Shown piece after piece: positions 33,211 through 44,143 of a DNA stretch of 64,000 nucleotides. This DNA is from Zygaena filipendulae. Its lineage: Eukaryota > Arthropoda > Insecta > Lepidoptera > Zygaenidae. The position numbers and the translations under genes are program-made. A model generated the notes under the pieces. It was not told the origin of the DNA and did no database searches. It saw only the letters and a list, made by a program, of their open reading frames with translations. The stretch's first letter is position 1. Each line of letters starts with the position of its first letter. The DNA is taken from NCBI GenBank assembly GCA_907165275.2, contig OU015657.1, positions 12,113,001 to 12,177,000 of the forward strand. Direction: 5' to 3'.

Positions 33211-33404
33211 CTAGCTGTCCCCCGCGATTTCATCCGCGGTAATTTCGGAGTCGGACTTCCCGCGGGAATTCCGGGATAAAAACTATCCTATCTTTTAAGT
33301 TGGACCATATTATAAATGGTTACAAAATTTTATCAAAATCCGTTCAGTAGTTTCGGAGTCCATCACGGACAAACAACGTGACACGTGATTTATATATATT
33401 AAGA
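33211..33404 (-). mobile_element. Helitron, CACGTGTCACG subfamily
   Basis: CTAGCTGTCCCCCGCGATTT to ATATATATTAAGA. The hairpin is CCGCGG-ATGAAA-TCGCGG on the minus strand, where a G-T wobble preserves the stem seen in other copies. Nearly identical to the copies at 38707 and 50273. Confidence 0.85.
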
Positions 33405-33486
33405 TAAGATAAGATTGAGAAGATTAGATAATAATCTATACCTACAGTATAAGCTATATACAGCTGACCGACGCGACATTGATAAA

Positions 33487-33724
33487 TGGACGTAGATAAG
33501 CAATAGTATGTTAACCCACACTGGAGAAATTTCGAGTAAATCGTGTTTTAAAAGTAGGAGCGCCATTTTGTGTCAACATTTTTTATGTTCAATATTTAGT
33601 TACATATTTAAGAAATGTAATAAGGTAAACACATAATTAAAAAACGTTCCCTAACTCTCAATAAATCGTTCTGAATCAATAACTTAATTTTGTGGGTTAA
33701 CATGTTGTTGCTTATCAGCGTCCA
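33487..33724. mobile_element. MITE with TGGACG(T)...GTTAACCCACA ends, copy 1
   Basis: The left end GGACGTAGATAAGCAATAG plus TATGTTAACCCACA is inverted at the right as TGTGGGTTAACATG then TTGTTGCTTATCAGCGTCC (about 33 bp). The second copy lies inverted at 37103-37339, and the interiors match throughout. Confidence 0.8.
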
Positions 33725-34752
33725 AATAGGATTCCTTGTTCCAATAGATATAAAAGATGTAGGTATCTGCGACAATATGATTGTATAATCATATAAAGAT
33801 TTTAAAACACCAAATTAAGTTTGGTGCTATAATCGTGAATCAAATATTATGCAATGCATGTGAAATGATCGTTTCAAGGGTTGGTGATGACGTCAGAGTC
33901 AGTGCAAAACCGCACGCAAAACTCAACGTTTATTCCCTTCTGACAACCCACGGGCCTGCGGCTCGCACCGCGTTAGAATCTCGGTCTTTTTAATTGCTTT
34001 CATAATTAAAATGCACGTAAAAAACAATGCTTTTTTATACAAGAAAACTAAAATGAAATTTTACTAATTACGTGTTGGATTTTGTAGAATCAAAGAAATA
34101 GGTGCTTATGAAAATATCGTGGTAGTTATTTATGCTTGTTTCTTTTTCAAGATTTCAAAAATTATTTGTAAAATGATTGACAACACGAGTTCATTTGCAC
34201 GATAGCAGAACTTTTTACGTACACTTTTTACATAAGATGAAGAAGAAGAAGAAAATATATTTAACTTCTTAGTATTTTTACCGCCCATATATAGGTATAA
34301 TGTATATACATTTATAAAATTACTATCTTCTGTCTTGACTCTTGCACCATATTTCCCGCATAGTAATTAAAATTATTTTTAGAGGGCTCACTCTCAAGAC
34401 GATTGGGGCGGTTTGTGAAGCAACTTGAACGGTATAATAACGCCTCCTATAGCTATATACATATAGAGTTAGTACTTCATATAGAGATCTTCGTTTGAGC
34501 CGCTCATAGCCGACAGATCAAACGGGAAAGCCGGATCAAATTGGAAATTTTCTCATATATGCAAAGGTTTGGTTGAATTTTAAAATTTCCTATACATATA
34601 GCAGTTGACCGAGTCTATATTAGAGCAAGAGCAACTCAAAATACTTTCATACTAAGATAAAGAAGAACTTAAGTCCATAAATATTATCTCAGGTTAACTA
34701 TCAACAGAACCTAGTTGTATTTCTTTTGACATGCTGAGTGTAAAATTTTTCT
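33725..34752. other. No gene recognised
   Basis: A (GAA)n run lies at 34238-34253, with repeated CATATAG words at 34455-34600. A 70-codon open frame (33781-33993) is unsupported. Confidence 0.35.
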
Positions 34753-34860
34753 GCCAGGCAACGGAAGTGACGCGCTCAAAATCAACGGAAGTGATGTGCA
34801 TGAAGTTGGCAACAAACGTAGATAGATACATTTACTTATTCAAGACGAGGGAGCACCACT
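34753..34860. repeat. Repeat with CACTTCCG motif, inverted copy 3
   Basis: AACGGAAGTGACGCGC (34760) and AACGGAAGTGATGTGC (34784), followed by GAAGTTGGCAACAAACG, are the reverse of the 1-160 and 29141 blocks. A (GT)n microsatellite follows at 34867-34878. Confidence 0.55.
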
Positions 34861-35009
34861 TCTGATGTGTGTGTGTGTATATAAAAAAAACACGCTTTTT
34901 TGTATATTAAATATAATAACTGTAATTTGCAGTGTTTCTGTATATGACTTTTGTCAAATGTAACCAACTACCATGTTGACCAGTGAATGTTTAATCACAA
35001 GTATTAATT

Positions 35010-35195
35010 ACAGCTGTTCCCCCACGGGTTCATGCGCGGTAATTTCGGAGTCCCCGAGGGAATCCCGGGATAAGACGTATCCTACAACACTCAGGAACAC
35101 TGTATGTAGACTATCGGTAAGATATTTCATCGATTCACCCAGAAACTACCCCCTACAACCTCACAAACTTTACCTCTTTAAAATATTAGTATAGA
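35010..35195 (-). mobile_element. Degraded Helitron, TCTATACTAATATT subfamily
   Basis: CAGCTGTTCCCCCACGGG at the left (CTAG lost); AAATATTAGTATAGA at the right is the reversed 5' end seen at 49323. Confidence 0.6.
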
Positions 35196-35487
35196 ATGAT
35201 GTAGTTGTAACCCCAAGTTGTCACATGCGTGAACTTTGTCACTCGAGGATACTGTAGTTTCCTATCGGTAAAAGAATTTTTGTGATCGGTTCAGTAGTTC
35301 CAGAAATCATCCTGTATATCCAAAATTACGAGTACAAACTTGCCTACAAACTTTACCTCTTATCTTAGTGAACAATCATCCTCCAATAATAAATGGATTT
35401 CCAAGGACTAATGTCATAATTATCATACTATCTTGTGATAACATCAACCATTAATGTATTTTTAGTTGTGAAATATTTATTATGTTA

Positions 35488-35791
35488 CTAGCTGTGCCCC
35501 GCGATTTCACCGCGTAAGTTTCGGAATTCCCGCAGGAACTCCAAAGTAGCCTAAATTACTCTTTATAAAATCAGCTAATTAGCAGTGAAAGTCCCGTCAA
35601 AATTGGTCCAACCGTTTCGGAGATTCACCCGCGTGCGTTTCGGAATTCTCACAGGATCTCTTTATATCAAGATTAGGAACCTCTGCGGACGCAGGCAGAA
35701 CACCCGCCAAAGTTTCATAACAATCAGACCAATGGTTTACAAAGGCATAGAGAACAAACATACAAACATTGATTTTTATTTATAAAGAAGA
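35488..35791 (-). mobile_element. Composite Helitron with two 3' modules
   Basis: The left end is CTAGCTGTGCCCCGCGATTT. A second 3' module without CTAG begins at about 35622 (ATTCACCCGCGTGCGTTTCG). The right end TTTATTTATAAAGAAGA is the reversed 5' start of the 11094 copy. Either one element fused into another or a 3' duplication. Confidence 0.7.
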
Positions 35792-37102
35792 TAACAGTGA
35801 TTTTAGTAATTTTTCATTGTACTCTATGTAGGTTAAATGTACATAGCGATTGTATCGATAAGACGAAGGACGCTCATGCTTTTAGTGTTAACGACATATT
35901 GGTGATCAGAGTAGAATACAGCACATGTAGTCACTGATATTTTAAATACATATATGAAATAGATTTAAAAGGAAAGTATAATATAAATTATTATTTAATG
36001 ATAAATAAAGTCAATTTCAATTTACAACAAAAAAAAGTCACTAAAAAATACCGACTACTCAAAAAGGAAAGTGGTCATTATTAACCCCTAAGGGAGTTTC
36101 AGCAAACTCCTTTTTCCTATATTATCCATTAAGTCCAGAAGTTCCCTTGAAAACAAAGCAATGTTAGTATAGATGACAAAAGATGACGAAAATCTTAAGT
36201 AGGTGGTAGCAATTGAATGCGTATATTCCAATACCGGGATAGGATAGTGGGCGAGCTCTCGAACATAATATCCTACACGGAATACTGTGGGCTGATAAAT
36301 ATGAACTAATAAATTAAGACTCTAGGCACAAATTGAATAAATAAAGATATCGCAGTCTGCAAAAGTTAGTCATTCACAAATAAAGCTTTATGTGTTTATA
36401 ACTTTGTGGCAAGAGGAGCCACGAAGGCAGAAGTTACCAGTTCGCCACTCATAATTGATGCAAGGCATACCGTCTGTTGAGTTTAACAAAAGCTAATAAA
36501 TCTTATTGGTCAGTGACCGGCGCAGCACAGCCAAGTACTGTGCGGAAAGTTTGCCCCGTAAATTATAGCTTCATTCCAACTATGTATAGCGAAGCTTTTA
36601 TACTAATAACTTACCTCTGGAGATACATTCTAGTAATTATTCTATACATCATACTTTATATTGAGAAAAGTATGTTTCATTTCCAACTATGTATATCATA
36701 CTTAGGTACGTACAGCTCTCATATAGTAATGCGAACATGTTTTTTCTCGGGTTTTTCATTAGAAACGTTAACAAAGCTTTTTAGTAGCTTTGATACCTTG
36801 ATATCTATTCGAACATATAGTGAATGCTTTTTTCAGTTTTTAACAAAGGTAATATTTACGATTAAGGCTTTCACAGAGTAGCGGATGGTGCTAGTTTGAT
36901 CCAAGGATCATAAACATTTTTCTCTAGTAATTTCTTCTACATCGCCAGACGCTGAGACTTAAATAATTCAATTATAAGAATTCTGGAATCCGTGACATTT
37001 CTCCATTTAGATAAATAAATTAAGAAATAAGTAACGTATTGTATGATGTAACATTAAACACAACATATGATGAGCAGTTGTTTCCCAACCCAAAACTCTA
37101 TA
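35792..37102. other. No gene; longest open frame of the window not supported
   Basis: 36477-36881 is open for 134 codons, but it has no ATG at its head, no family resemblance, and a composition dominated by F, I, L, S and Y, as expected from AT-rich DNA. A 7-bp hairpin GGAGTTT-CAGC-AAACTCC is at about 36095. Confidence 0.35.
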
Positions 37103-37339
37103 TAGACGTAGATAAGCAATAACATGTTAACCCACAAAATTCAGTTACCTATTCAGAACGATTTATTGAGAGTTAGGGAACGTTTTTTAATTATTTGTTT
37201 ACCGCATTACATTATTTAAGTATGTAACTAAATATTGAATATAAAAAATGTTGACAGAAAATGGCGCTATAATTTTAAAACACGATTTACTCAAAATATC
37301 TCCAGTGTGGGTTAACACACTATTGCTTATCTATGTCCA
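37103..37339. mobile_element. MITE with GTTAACCCACA ends, copy 2 (inverted)
   Basis: Left TAGACGTAGATAAGCAATAA, right TTGCTTATCTATGTCCA; flanked on both sides by TATA, a possible target duplication. The interior is the reverse complement of 33487-33724. Confidence 0.8.
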
Positions 37340-37369
37340 TATATAATCTTTCTTTATCTTCTTTTTTTT

Positions 37370-37615
37370 CTGGTTAGTGCATAACAATTTTATCTATTAT
37401 AATATTATGTACATATTTATTTGTATAAAAGCTAAACTCACTGACTTACGTTCTTGCCACGATGCTAATGTTATGTGTATACCATTTATATAGTATAAGT
37501 GGGAATGTTTAGGACATAAGTGATCTTGTCTAACTGTTAATTTTTGTAATGTTAATTGTATTCCAACTTGTGTCTATTTTTTCTCCAATAAATAAATAAA
37601 TAAATCAACTAAGGT
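37370..37615 (+). mobile_element. Probable LINE 3' end with AATA repeat tail
   Basis: TTGTATTCCAACTTGTGTC ... TCTCCAATAAATAAATAAAT ends in a short tandem repeat, the usual terminus of CR1/Jockey-like elements. No coding part remains; the 5' limit is a guess. Confidence 0.35.
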
Positions 37616-38333
37616 ATGCATATTTTTGGATCAGCTATTCTCCTTATCTTTTTTACTAACATCATATAATGTTATTTACTATCACCTACCTTTGTAATTA
37701 TTGTGTTTATACTCTTGCTGATACTGATTCTATCATACTAACTCCTACAACTAACTATTTTACTTATTTATATATTCTTATGATGACTATATGGGAAGAC
37801 TAGAAATGTTTTAAATGAAAGTTGCCGAGAACCGTTACTTTGCTATTTAGGTCAAAAGAGGACAGCATTGTTTCATATAAGATGCTTTTACGCAAACAAA
37901 ATAAGAGAAACGCTACTCTCGTGGTGCTAAAGGTGTTTCTTTTTAATTTCGTTCGTTTTCGAAAAAACGACTGCTGTGTATGCCGCGAATATTGTTGCAT
38001 ATTTGAGTCATAGTTTTAAAATAATTTAATTTATAATACCAATTTGCCAATATCTTTTAAAAGTAATAGGTACCTATCAAATGTAGAGGGGAAGAAATAA
38101 AGAGACATATTTTATTTAAAATATTAACATCACGCGCACACAAACATACATAAAAAAGAACAAGGTTTTTAATGGAACTAAAATATCGAAGACGATCACC
38201 AAAATATTCATGTGTATGAGTATTTTTGTGGTTTCTGGAAATAATCCCGAAACTCAAGTAGATAATAGCAGAACACAAATTACTGTCGATACAAAAGATA
38301 AAGTCACCAACATCATTAACGCGTGGGCTAAAT
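37616..38333. other. No gene recognised
   Basis: Overlapping short open frames on both strands at 37800-38013 and 38057-38377; none has support. Confidence 0.35.
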
Positions 38334-38686
38334 ATACAACGTGTTAATGAATTAACTGAAAAACTGATACACCCCATTTAAAAAAATAAACAATAATATG
38401 GTTAAAATATATTTTATGTCGAAAAAATTTATACTTTAAAAGTTATTGAACATTAGTTTGGAGGTGACCTATCTACGAAATTCCAAGCGCTACGCCCGCG
38501 CCTACCGGTTCGATTTTTTTGCTGCGGGCGGCATACTCGCCAAATATTGTATTATAAATAATTTAGACATGGGCTAGTATAAATGAAAAAATATAACCTA
38601 TATTAAAACATAGTGCGATCGATTCGCTAGTCGATTCTGAACAAACTACTTTCTAGTTTTCAGTTAATTCATTAACACGTTGTATA
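38334..38686 (+). mobile_element. MITE with ACAACGTGTTAATG ends and GC-rich core, copy 1
   Basis: Left ACAACGTGTTAATGAATTAA then CTGAAAA, inverted at the right (TTTTCAGTTAATTC then ATTAACACGTTGT). The AT-rich body surrounds a GC-rich core: GTTTGGAGGTGACCTATC, CAAGCGCTACGCCCGCGCC. Same orientation as the copy at 56640-56990. Directly followed by a Helitron at 38707. Confidence 0.75.
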
Positions 38687-38796
38687 AATATATCTTATCT
38701 TAATCTTCTTAATATATATAAATCACGTGTCACGTTGTTTGTCCGCGATGGACTCCGAACTACTGAAAAGATTTTGATAAAATTTTGTAACCATTC

Positions 38797-39229
38797 ATAG
38801 AATAGAATAGAATAGAATAGAATCATTTATTTCACATTATCAATTTCATAGTTATATTACTTATAAAAATGTCAGAGGATAATATGATCGTCAATAATAA
38901 AATAATAATAATAAAAGTATCATAATAAGAATGTCAATAATTATAAAAATAATAAAAATGTCATTTAAATCAAAAAAAGGACATGTCAAAAATGTAAAAA
39001 TAAAGATTATAAATCGATCAATCGATTGTATGCAAATATTCATTTAAACAATAAAATTCGCTATCCAACAAAAGATTCTTCAGCTGGCGGTAGAAAGTTT
39101 CGTCAGATGTATTTTTTAAACTAGCGGGTAGTTTCTCATAAAGAATTGGGCCAATCACACGCGGGTTTCTAGTGGCCAGTTTAGTCCGGTGGGGGACACT
39201 CGCTAGTCTTCCCGCATTACGCATCCCCC
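38797..39229 (-). mobile_element. 5'-truncated LINE nested in a Helitron
   Basis: The minus-strand element ends in a (ATTCT)n tail (38797-38822) after an AT-rich 3' UTR. The flanks CATTCATA and CATTACATA are similar and may be a target duplication. The tail type matches the one at 53040-53090. Confidence 0.8.
39018..39224 (-). pseudogene. LINE ORF2 C-terminal remnant (CR1/Jockey-like)
   Basis: About 68 codons read ...SVPHRTKLATRNPRVIGP then ILYEKLPASLK and FYRQLKNLLLDSEFYCLNEY, the pattern (RTKLA, P.VIGP.LY.KLP, F...LK..LL...FY.LNEYL) that closes the reverse-transcriptase ORF of many insect non-LTR retrotransposons. The frame ends at a stop before the AT-rich tail. The first methionine is internal: the original protein extended upstream, but the copy is truncated, so there is no polymerase activity. 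Confidence 0.75.
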
Positions 39230-39392
39230 ATTACATAAAATGGTCCAACTTAAAAGATAGGATAGTTTTTATCCCGGAATTCCCGCGGGAACTCCAGAAC
39301 TCAGGAGTACAAAGAAGGACGTAGAGTACTTTTCCCGGAATTCCCGCGGGAACTCCGAAATTACCGCGGATGAAATCGCGGGGGACAGCTAG

Positions 39393-39862
39393 TATAAATA
39401 TTATGTGCAAAAACTACATAAAACTCTGAGCACCCAATCCTTTTACGTACACCTGAGTCATGTACAGATAATAAAGGTGTATGACCCAACAAGACAGCGG
39501 GCCAATACCAAGGGAACTGTCCAAACCCAATAAGGCTCTTGCTTCCTGCCAAAGCTGAACAATGGTGGCAATTCGCAACGCCATCGCCCATATATGTATG
39601 TGGAGCGTAAAGATATTATACTGACGATTGGAAACAATGTTACAAAGGTATTGTTTAAATTTAAAAAAACGCACGGGTACTTGGTCTCATACGAGTTTTG
39701 CGAATGGTATACGAATACAATCATATAATAAAGATAGCATACTAGCTTATATCCGGTTATACCCTAGAGATTTAATTACCGAAAGGCCGGAAATTACCCG
39801 GAAATTTCAATAGGAAAAGATGTGATCAATTAATTTTTAAGCTTTAAAACCACAAACAACAA
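39393..39862. other. No gene recognised
   Basis: Several overlapping minus-strand frames (39361-39724) begin in Helitron sequence and have no domain support. Confidence 0.4.
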
Positions 39863-40108
39863 CAAAAACATCGTGAGGAAACCAAAGCATGATGGTAGGG
39901 CACTTTCTCTGGCCCGGCTGGCTAGCTACCACCTTCAAGTTGTAGGTCGCCAAGCACCTAACGGTGTGTTCCGGCAGCCCCACTTGAAAGCTGGTTCCCA
40001 TCACCATTCCAGGTCGGCAACGCACCTGCATGCCGTCTGGTGTTGCAGATGTCCATGGGAGACGGTAATCACCACCTGCCCGTTTGCCCCCTATGACATA
40101 AAAAAAAT
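39863..40108 (+). mobile_element. LINE 3' end with A-tail, longer copy
   Basis: AACATCGTGAGGAAACC, GATGGTAGGGCACTTTC, GCACCTAACGGTGTGTTCC, then the CAGGTCGGCAACGCACCTGC ... TTTGCCCCCTATGACAT block and an A-run. Overlaps 12675-12836 (3' part) and, inverted, 46195-46355 (5' part), which joins the two into one family. Confidence 0.75.
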
Positions 40109-40169
40109 ACTAAAACTTCCATACAAACAAATACCTAACCCTCTTTTCAGCCCCTTAGAGATCGAAAAA

Positions 40170-40235
40170 AAAAATTAGATTATTTTCGGATTGAGTTAGA
40201 TTAGATTAGATTTATTAATTTTACTTAAAACAAAA
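40170..40235 (-). mobile_element. LINE tail with (TAATC)n
   Basis: GAGTTAGATTAGATTAGATT then TATTAATTTTACTT reads on the minus strand as an A/T-rich 3' UTR ending in a pentanucleotide repeat. The body is not recognisable. Confidence 0.4.
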
Positions 40236-40493
40236 AAAATACGGTGGATATGATGGTAACATAAAATTGATGTAAAAGTATATAGATAGCTTCCCTGATC
40301 TCCAAGCAGCAGCTTAGATACACGTATAACCTAGGGTAGTCAAGTAGATTTGTGACATATTATGTAGGTACAGGTAAATATAATTTCTGATTCTTAATAC
40401 TTTATTAGTAACGGTAAGTAGAGTCTATTCAGTTTAAATGCCAATAGGATATCATTAGGTACCTACTTAAAATATTGTAGATATTAGCTGTTC

Positions 40494-40675
40494 CCCGCGG
40501 TTTCACCCAAAATAAGTAAGGAATTCCCGCGGGGATTCCGGGATAAAAAGTACTCTATGTCCTTCCCTGTACCCCTGACGTGTATGCAAAATTTCATAAT
40601 GATCGCTTGAGCCGTTTAGGTGTGAAAGCGTAACAGACAGACAGAGTTACTTTCGCATTTATAATATTAGTAGGA
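40494..40675 (-). mobile_element. Helitron, TCCTACTAATATTAT subfamily
   Basis: TTAGCTGTTCCCCGCGGTTT (CTAG mutated to TTAG), GGAATTCCCGCGGGGATTCC, a GACAGACAGAG run, and AATATTAGTAGGA at the 5' end. Confidence 0.8.
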
Positions 40676-41696
40676 ATTATTATTATAATAAACGATACTT
40701 TGGAGAATTCAACTGTAGTTTCTCAACGAACAAATAGCTTTACCGCGTTCTTTTCTAGATTGCAAGACGTCTTCGGATGTTTAATAAAACAAAATCGAAG
40801 CACAAACCCCAGAGGAAAACAATGTCGGAACGATTCTAAAGCGGATGCTGGTTCTTTCCACTGCGTTCGCTGTCTCCCAAATCCAATACAAGTTGTTTAA
40901 TGTACCGTGGTTGCGCCACAATTGTATTTGATTGTTTGCTCTCTGGAACTCTATCTTTTCGACTGCTTCCAAAAAGTTAGTATTGGTACAGGACTTGGGA
41001 AACTGTTTTTGAATTCGTTTAAAATATATTTGTTTTAAGTATAATTGAACAAGGATAATTAAAAACCCGCTGAAAGGGCTGCCTGGGACTTTTTGTTTAA
41101 ACTTTTTGATATTGAGTTTAAATGCTGTATTTTACTTTTATGAAATGTCTTAGAAGATATGATTTAGAAACTCTAAGATATTCTAAACATAGAAACTAGA
41201 TGTAGGGTTAAGCTTAGATACAGAGGAAAACATAAAAATAATTTATCTCCGAAAGTAAAAAAAAAAGCAAAAAACGTGTGTTCACGTTTAGAACAACTTC
41301 TTTGACGTTAAAAAAATACTGTTACGCTTGTTGTCAACCTAACGCCACTTCCACTGTCTGCTAAGATTTTTACTCTCAACCTTCAAAAAAAAAAGTTAAA
41401 CTTCGAAAAAAGAATTTTTCTAAAAAAATTACAAAAAGATAGGTAGCTAGGTATTACAGAATAACAAAGAATAAAAAAGAACTTAGCCCTCGTTCATCAA
41501 AGGGTTAACATTTAGGTCACCTGGTATGGAAATGGTGTGGTAATATTTTATTTTTTTAAATTAACCTTTTAAAACTTTATAAGCTGGGTCAGGTCGGTTC
41601 GGATTTTATAAGCCGTGTTGAGTTATAGGCAAATATTTACACAGGTAAAGTTTGCAAATTTTGCTATAAATCTAATACTTTTGTTTTTATGGACTA
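40676..41696. other. No gene recognised
   Basis: 40700-40972 is open on both strands but without a recognisable product. A-runs occur around 41260-41430. Confidence 0.35.
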
Positions 41697-41866
41697 CTAG
41701 CTGTCGCGCGGTTTCACCCGCGTGAGTTGTGGAACTCCCGCAGGAACTCCAAACTTACTCATATTCTCCTTCTCACTCCCAAAAACCAACACATATTAAA
41801 TAAGAATTAGCAAAATCGGTCCAGCCGTTCACTCATGATGCCGTGACCAAGAGAAAGAGGGATGTA
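41697..41866 (-). mobile_element. Helitron
   Basis: CTAGCTGTCGCGCGGTTTCA, AACTCCCGCAGGAACTCC, then GTCCAGCCGTTCACTCATGA and a decayed 5' end GGGATGTATAGA. Confidence 0.7.
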
Positions 41867-43422
41867 TAGATTAATTATATTATAATTATAGAATAATTTT
41901 TTGTTTTGCTCTCGAAGATAGCATAAAAAAGCTAAATAGGTGTTCTATTTTTTTTTTTTTTTTATTTCTCATGTATGCTAAACTTTCACCCAAAACTTAC
42001 GTAAAAAAATATCAATTATTATAGGCGAGATAGTTTAAGACATTGATTCGATATACATTGGAATCCTTGAAATCTGTAATTAGAATCGTAATAAATTTTA
42101 CGTCTCCGCTCGCTTCTGGTGTTTGTCAGTCAACAATAAAGTCAAACATTCGCTAGTATTGATAGAGCAATGGTAAAGTATGGCATTCCAAAGAATTAGT
42201 AAAATAACCACGACCAGTTATAAAAACAAACTTGACTACACAAAACATCCTCCATTTGATAAATTGACGTATAATTTCACTTTTTATGAAGTTTTTCTGA
42301 CTAGTTTCCGAGCAGTTATACCTACTCAAAAATATAAATTAATATAGTAAAATATAGTGTAGGTATAAAAATTAAATTAAAATTATATTAAAAATATGAA
42401 AAAGATCTCATTTCATTCGCTTAGATCTGTTCTGATGATCTTTTGCACATTATAACATGGTTTGTTAGAAAAGTCATTCTGCTTTAAAGACAGGGATCTA
42501 TAAACCATAGCGCTAGTTGCCGACGCGCGACGCGCTGACGGATCCTCCCTTAAAGGTCATCAACGGGGTGTCCTTTGTATTGCCACTGGCACGCCGACAC
42601 ATCAAATGTGAAGGTCATTCACACGTTTATAATTAAGGTTTTCTCTTTAGTGTTTTTTTTATGTTTTTTTTTGTAACATGTAAGCATGAGTTATTTAGGG
42701 TTTTAATAAGTCCCTCATTTAGCCTTATAATATAAGGCATAATATAAGGCAATATAAGGCTTATAATATAATACATATTATATATCAGTTAGTAGTTTGT
42801 GAACTGGTGGGACTCATCGCTGTTGCGGAGGTGAGCTCACCTCTATATTACTAAAATTATTATTATTAATATTTATATAATTATTATTAATATAAATATT
42901 ATTATTTAATATTTTTGCTAACTCCAGCATATTATATGTAAGCCATAATATGTTAATAAAATAATATGTAGAGTCAGGTCTGAAATAAAAATATTATTAT
43001 ATATTTATTATTCATTTAAAGTTAGACTGTTAGAGAATGCCTTAGACACTAAGTCCACCTTTTGTGCAATAAAGTGCAATAAAGTTCTTTAAATACCTAA
43101 ATAAATAAATAAATATTATTAGTATTATATAAAGCTTCTTTAATAGCATGGTGCCATCCAGTAACCTCAAGCCCCGATGTCCACCGAGTAATGGTGCATA
43201 AAACCGATTCCATGCCAGCGCTATCGATAGCAGCGGTAGGTATCGAGTTATTCGGTCATTGGTCGATTATTTATGCAATCGATATTACGCTCCCTGTCTA
43301 CTTGTGTTATACCTAATTATGTCAGCGTATTAGTGTAGGAGGTGGTAGATATCTAGTGATAATAATTTATTTATGAATACTATCACTATTAAACGCTGAA
43401 CACATTCGTATCTTATTTTTAT
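41867..43422. other. No gene; AT-simple region
   Basis: 42715-42790 contains nested inverted AAGGCTTATAATATAA / TTATATTATAAGCCTT-like words. 42840-43115 is nearly pure A/T with TATTATTA repeats and an AATAAATAAATAAAT tail at about 43100, possibly an old LINE tail. Confidence 0.4.
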
Positions 43423-43476
43423 GTTTTTAAGCAGCGTGGTACTCGTGCTATCTCGAGTACCACGCTGCTTAAAAAC
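43423..43476. repeat. Perfect 23-bp hairpin with 8-nt loop
   Basis: GTTTTTAAGCAGCGTGGTAC plus TCG pairs without mismatch with CGA plus GTACCACGCTGCTTAAAAAC; the loop is TGCTATCT. Flanking bases do not pair, so the stem has sharp ends. No repeat elsewhere in the window resembles it. Confidence 0.7.
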
Positions 43477-43899
43477 TACTTCTTAGAAAATGTTATCATG
43501 CATGTATTCTGATGTTTAATGTGGAGTTCCAAATCGTTACAAAATTACGATAGAAAACCCTTTGTAACAAACACTAAAGACCATGACGTCATAAGGATTG
43601 TAGGTGAATTATAATGGCTGTGTCAGATTAAGGCATATTTTTGCCATATTTGAAGTGTGTTTAAGATTAGTTGCTACAAGTAGTGCAGTAAAAGCAGCAG
43701 GTCAAAGAGTGTCATTACCTAAGTATATAATATCTAGTGGTTATACACCAAAGTACTCATATTTGCTGTACTACGATCTATCCAATGTTTGAATACTTAC
43801 ATATTTGTACTTATTATGTAGTAACTTTATAGACATACTGTTAACAATTTCGAAAATTTTTGATAGTTAATTTATTGATATCTGTCGATTCCTTTGCAC
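43477..43899. other. No gene recognised
   Basis: A 62-codon open frame at 43604-43792 lacks support. Confidence 0.35.
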
Positions 43900-44143
43900 G
43901 CGCGTCACGGACAGACCGACAGACAGATAGACAGAGTTACATTCGCATTTATAATATTAGTAGGGATTTGGATGTGGGGAACAATCTCTTGAACTATCGA
44001 TTCTAAATTTATTTTACTGATAGAAGTACCTATGCCGGCTATACTTATCTAAGTGACATTGGTAATAAGATACTTTTACCTCGGAACGGTGTTCCCGCCG
44101 GAATACCGAAATTCATGCGGGTAACCTCGGGGGAAACAGCTAT
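43900..44143. mobile_element. Two Helitron fragments in opposite orientation
   Basis: 43905-43967 is a minus-strand 5' end (CAGACAGATAGACAGAG ... AATATTAGTAGGGA). About 44072-44143 is a plus-strand 3' region (GGTGTTCCCGCCGG, CATGCGGGTAACCTCGGGGG) ending AACAGCTA, with the last G of CTAG lost. Confidence 0.6.

Larger units (their letters stand above)
38707..39392 (+). mobile_element. Helitron interrupted by a LINE
   Basis: 5' TCTTAATATATATAAATC, ATCACGTGTCACGTTG; 3' CCGCGGATGAAATCGCGG, GGGACAGCTAG then T. The family sequence breaks off after CCATTCATA (38796) and resumes at AAATGGTCCAAC (39230), so the intervening 433 bp was inserted later. Confidence 0.85.

Noticed and set aside
36477..36881. 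134-codon open frame, the longest in the window
   Set aside because: No ATG at its head, no recognisable domain, hydrophobic F/I/L/S/Y bias typical of AT-rich non-coding DNA, and no splice or polyadenylation context.
39361..39724. Three overlapping minus-strand frames
   Set aside because: They start in Helitron terminal sequence and have no family resemblance.
42715..43115. Origin- or centromere-like AT-rich block
   Set aside because: Simple TATTA repeats are common in this genome, and nothing distinguishes the block functionally.
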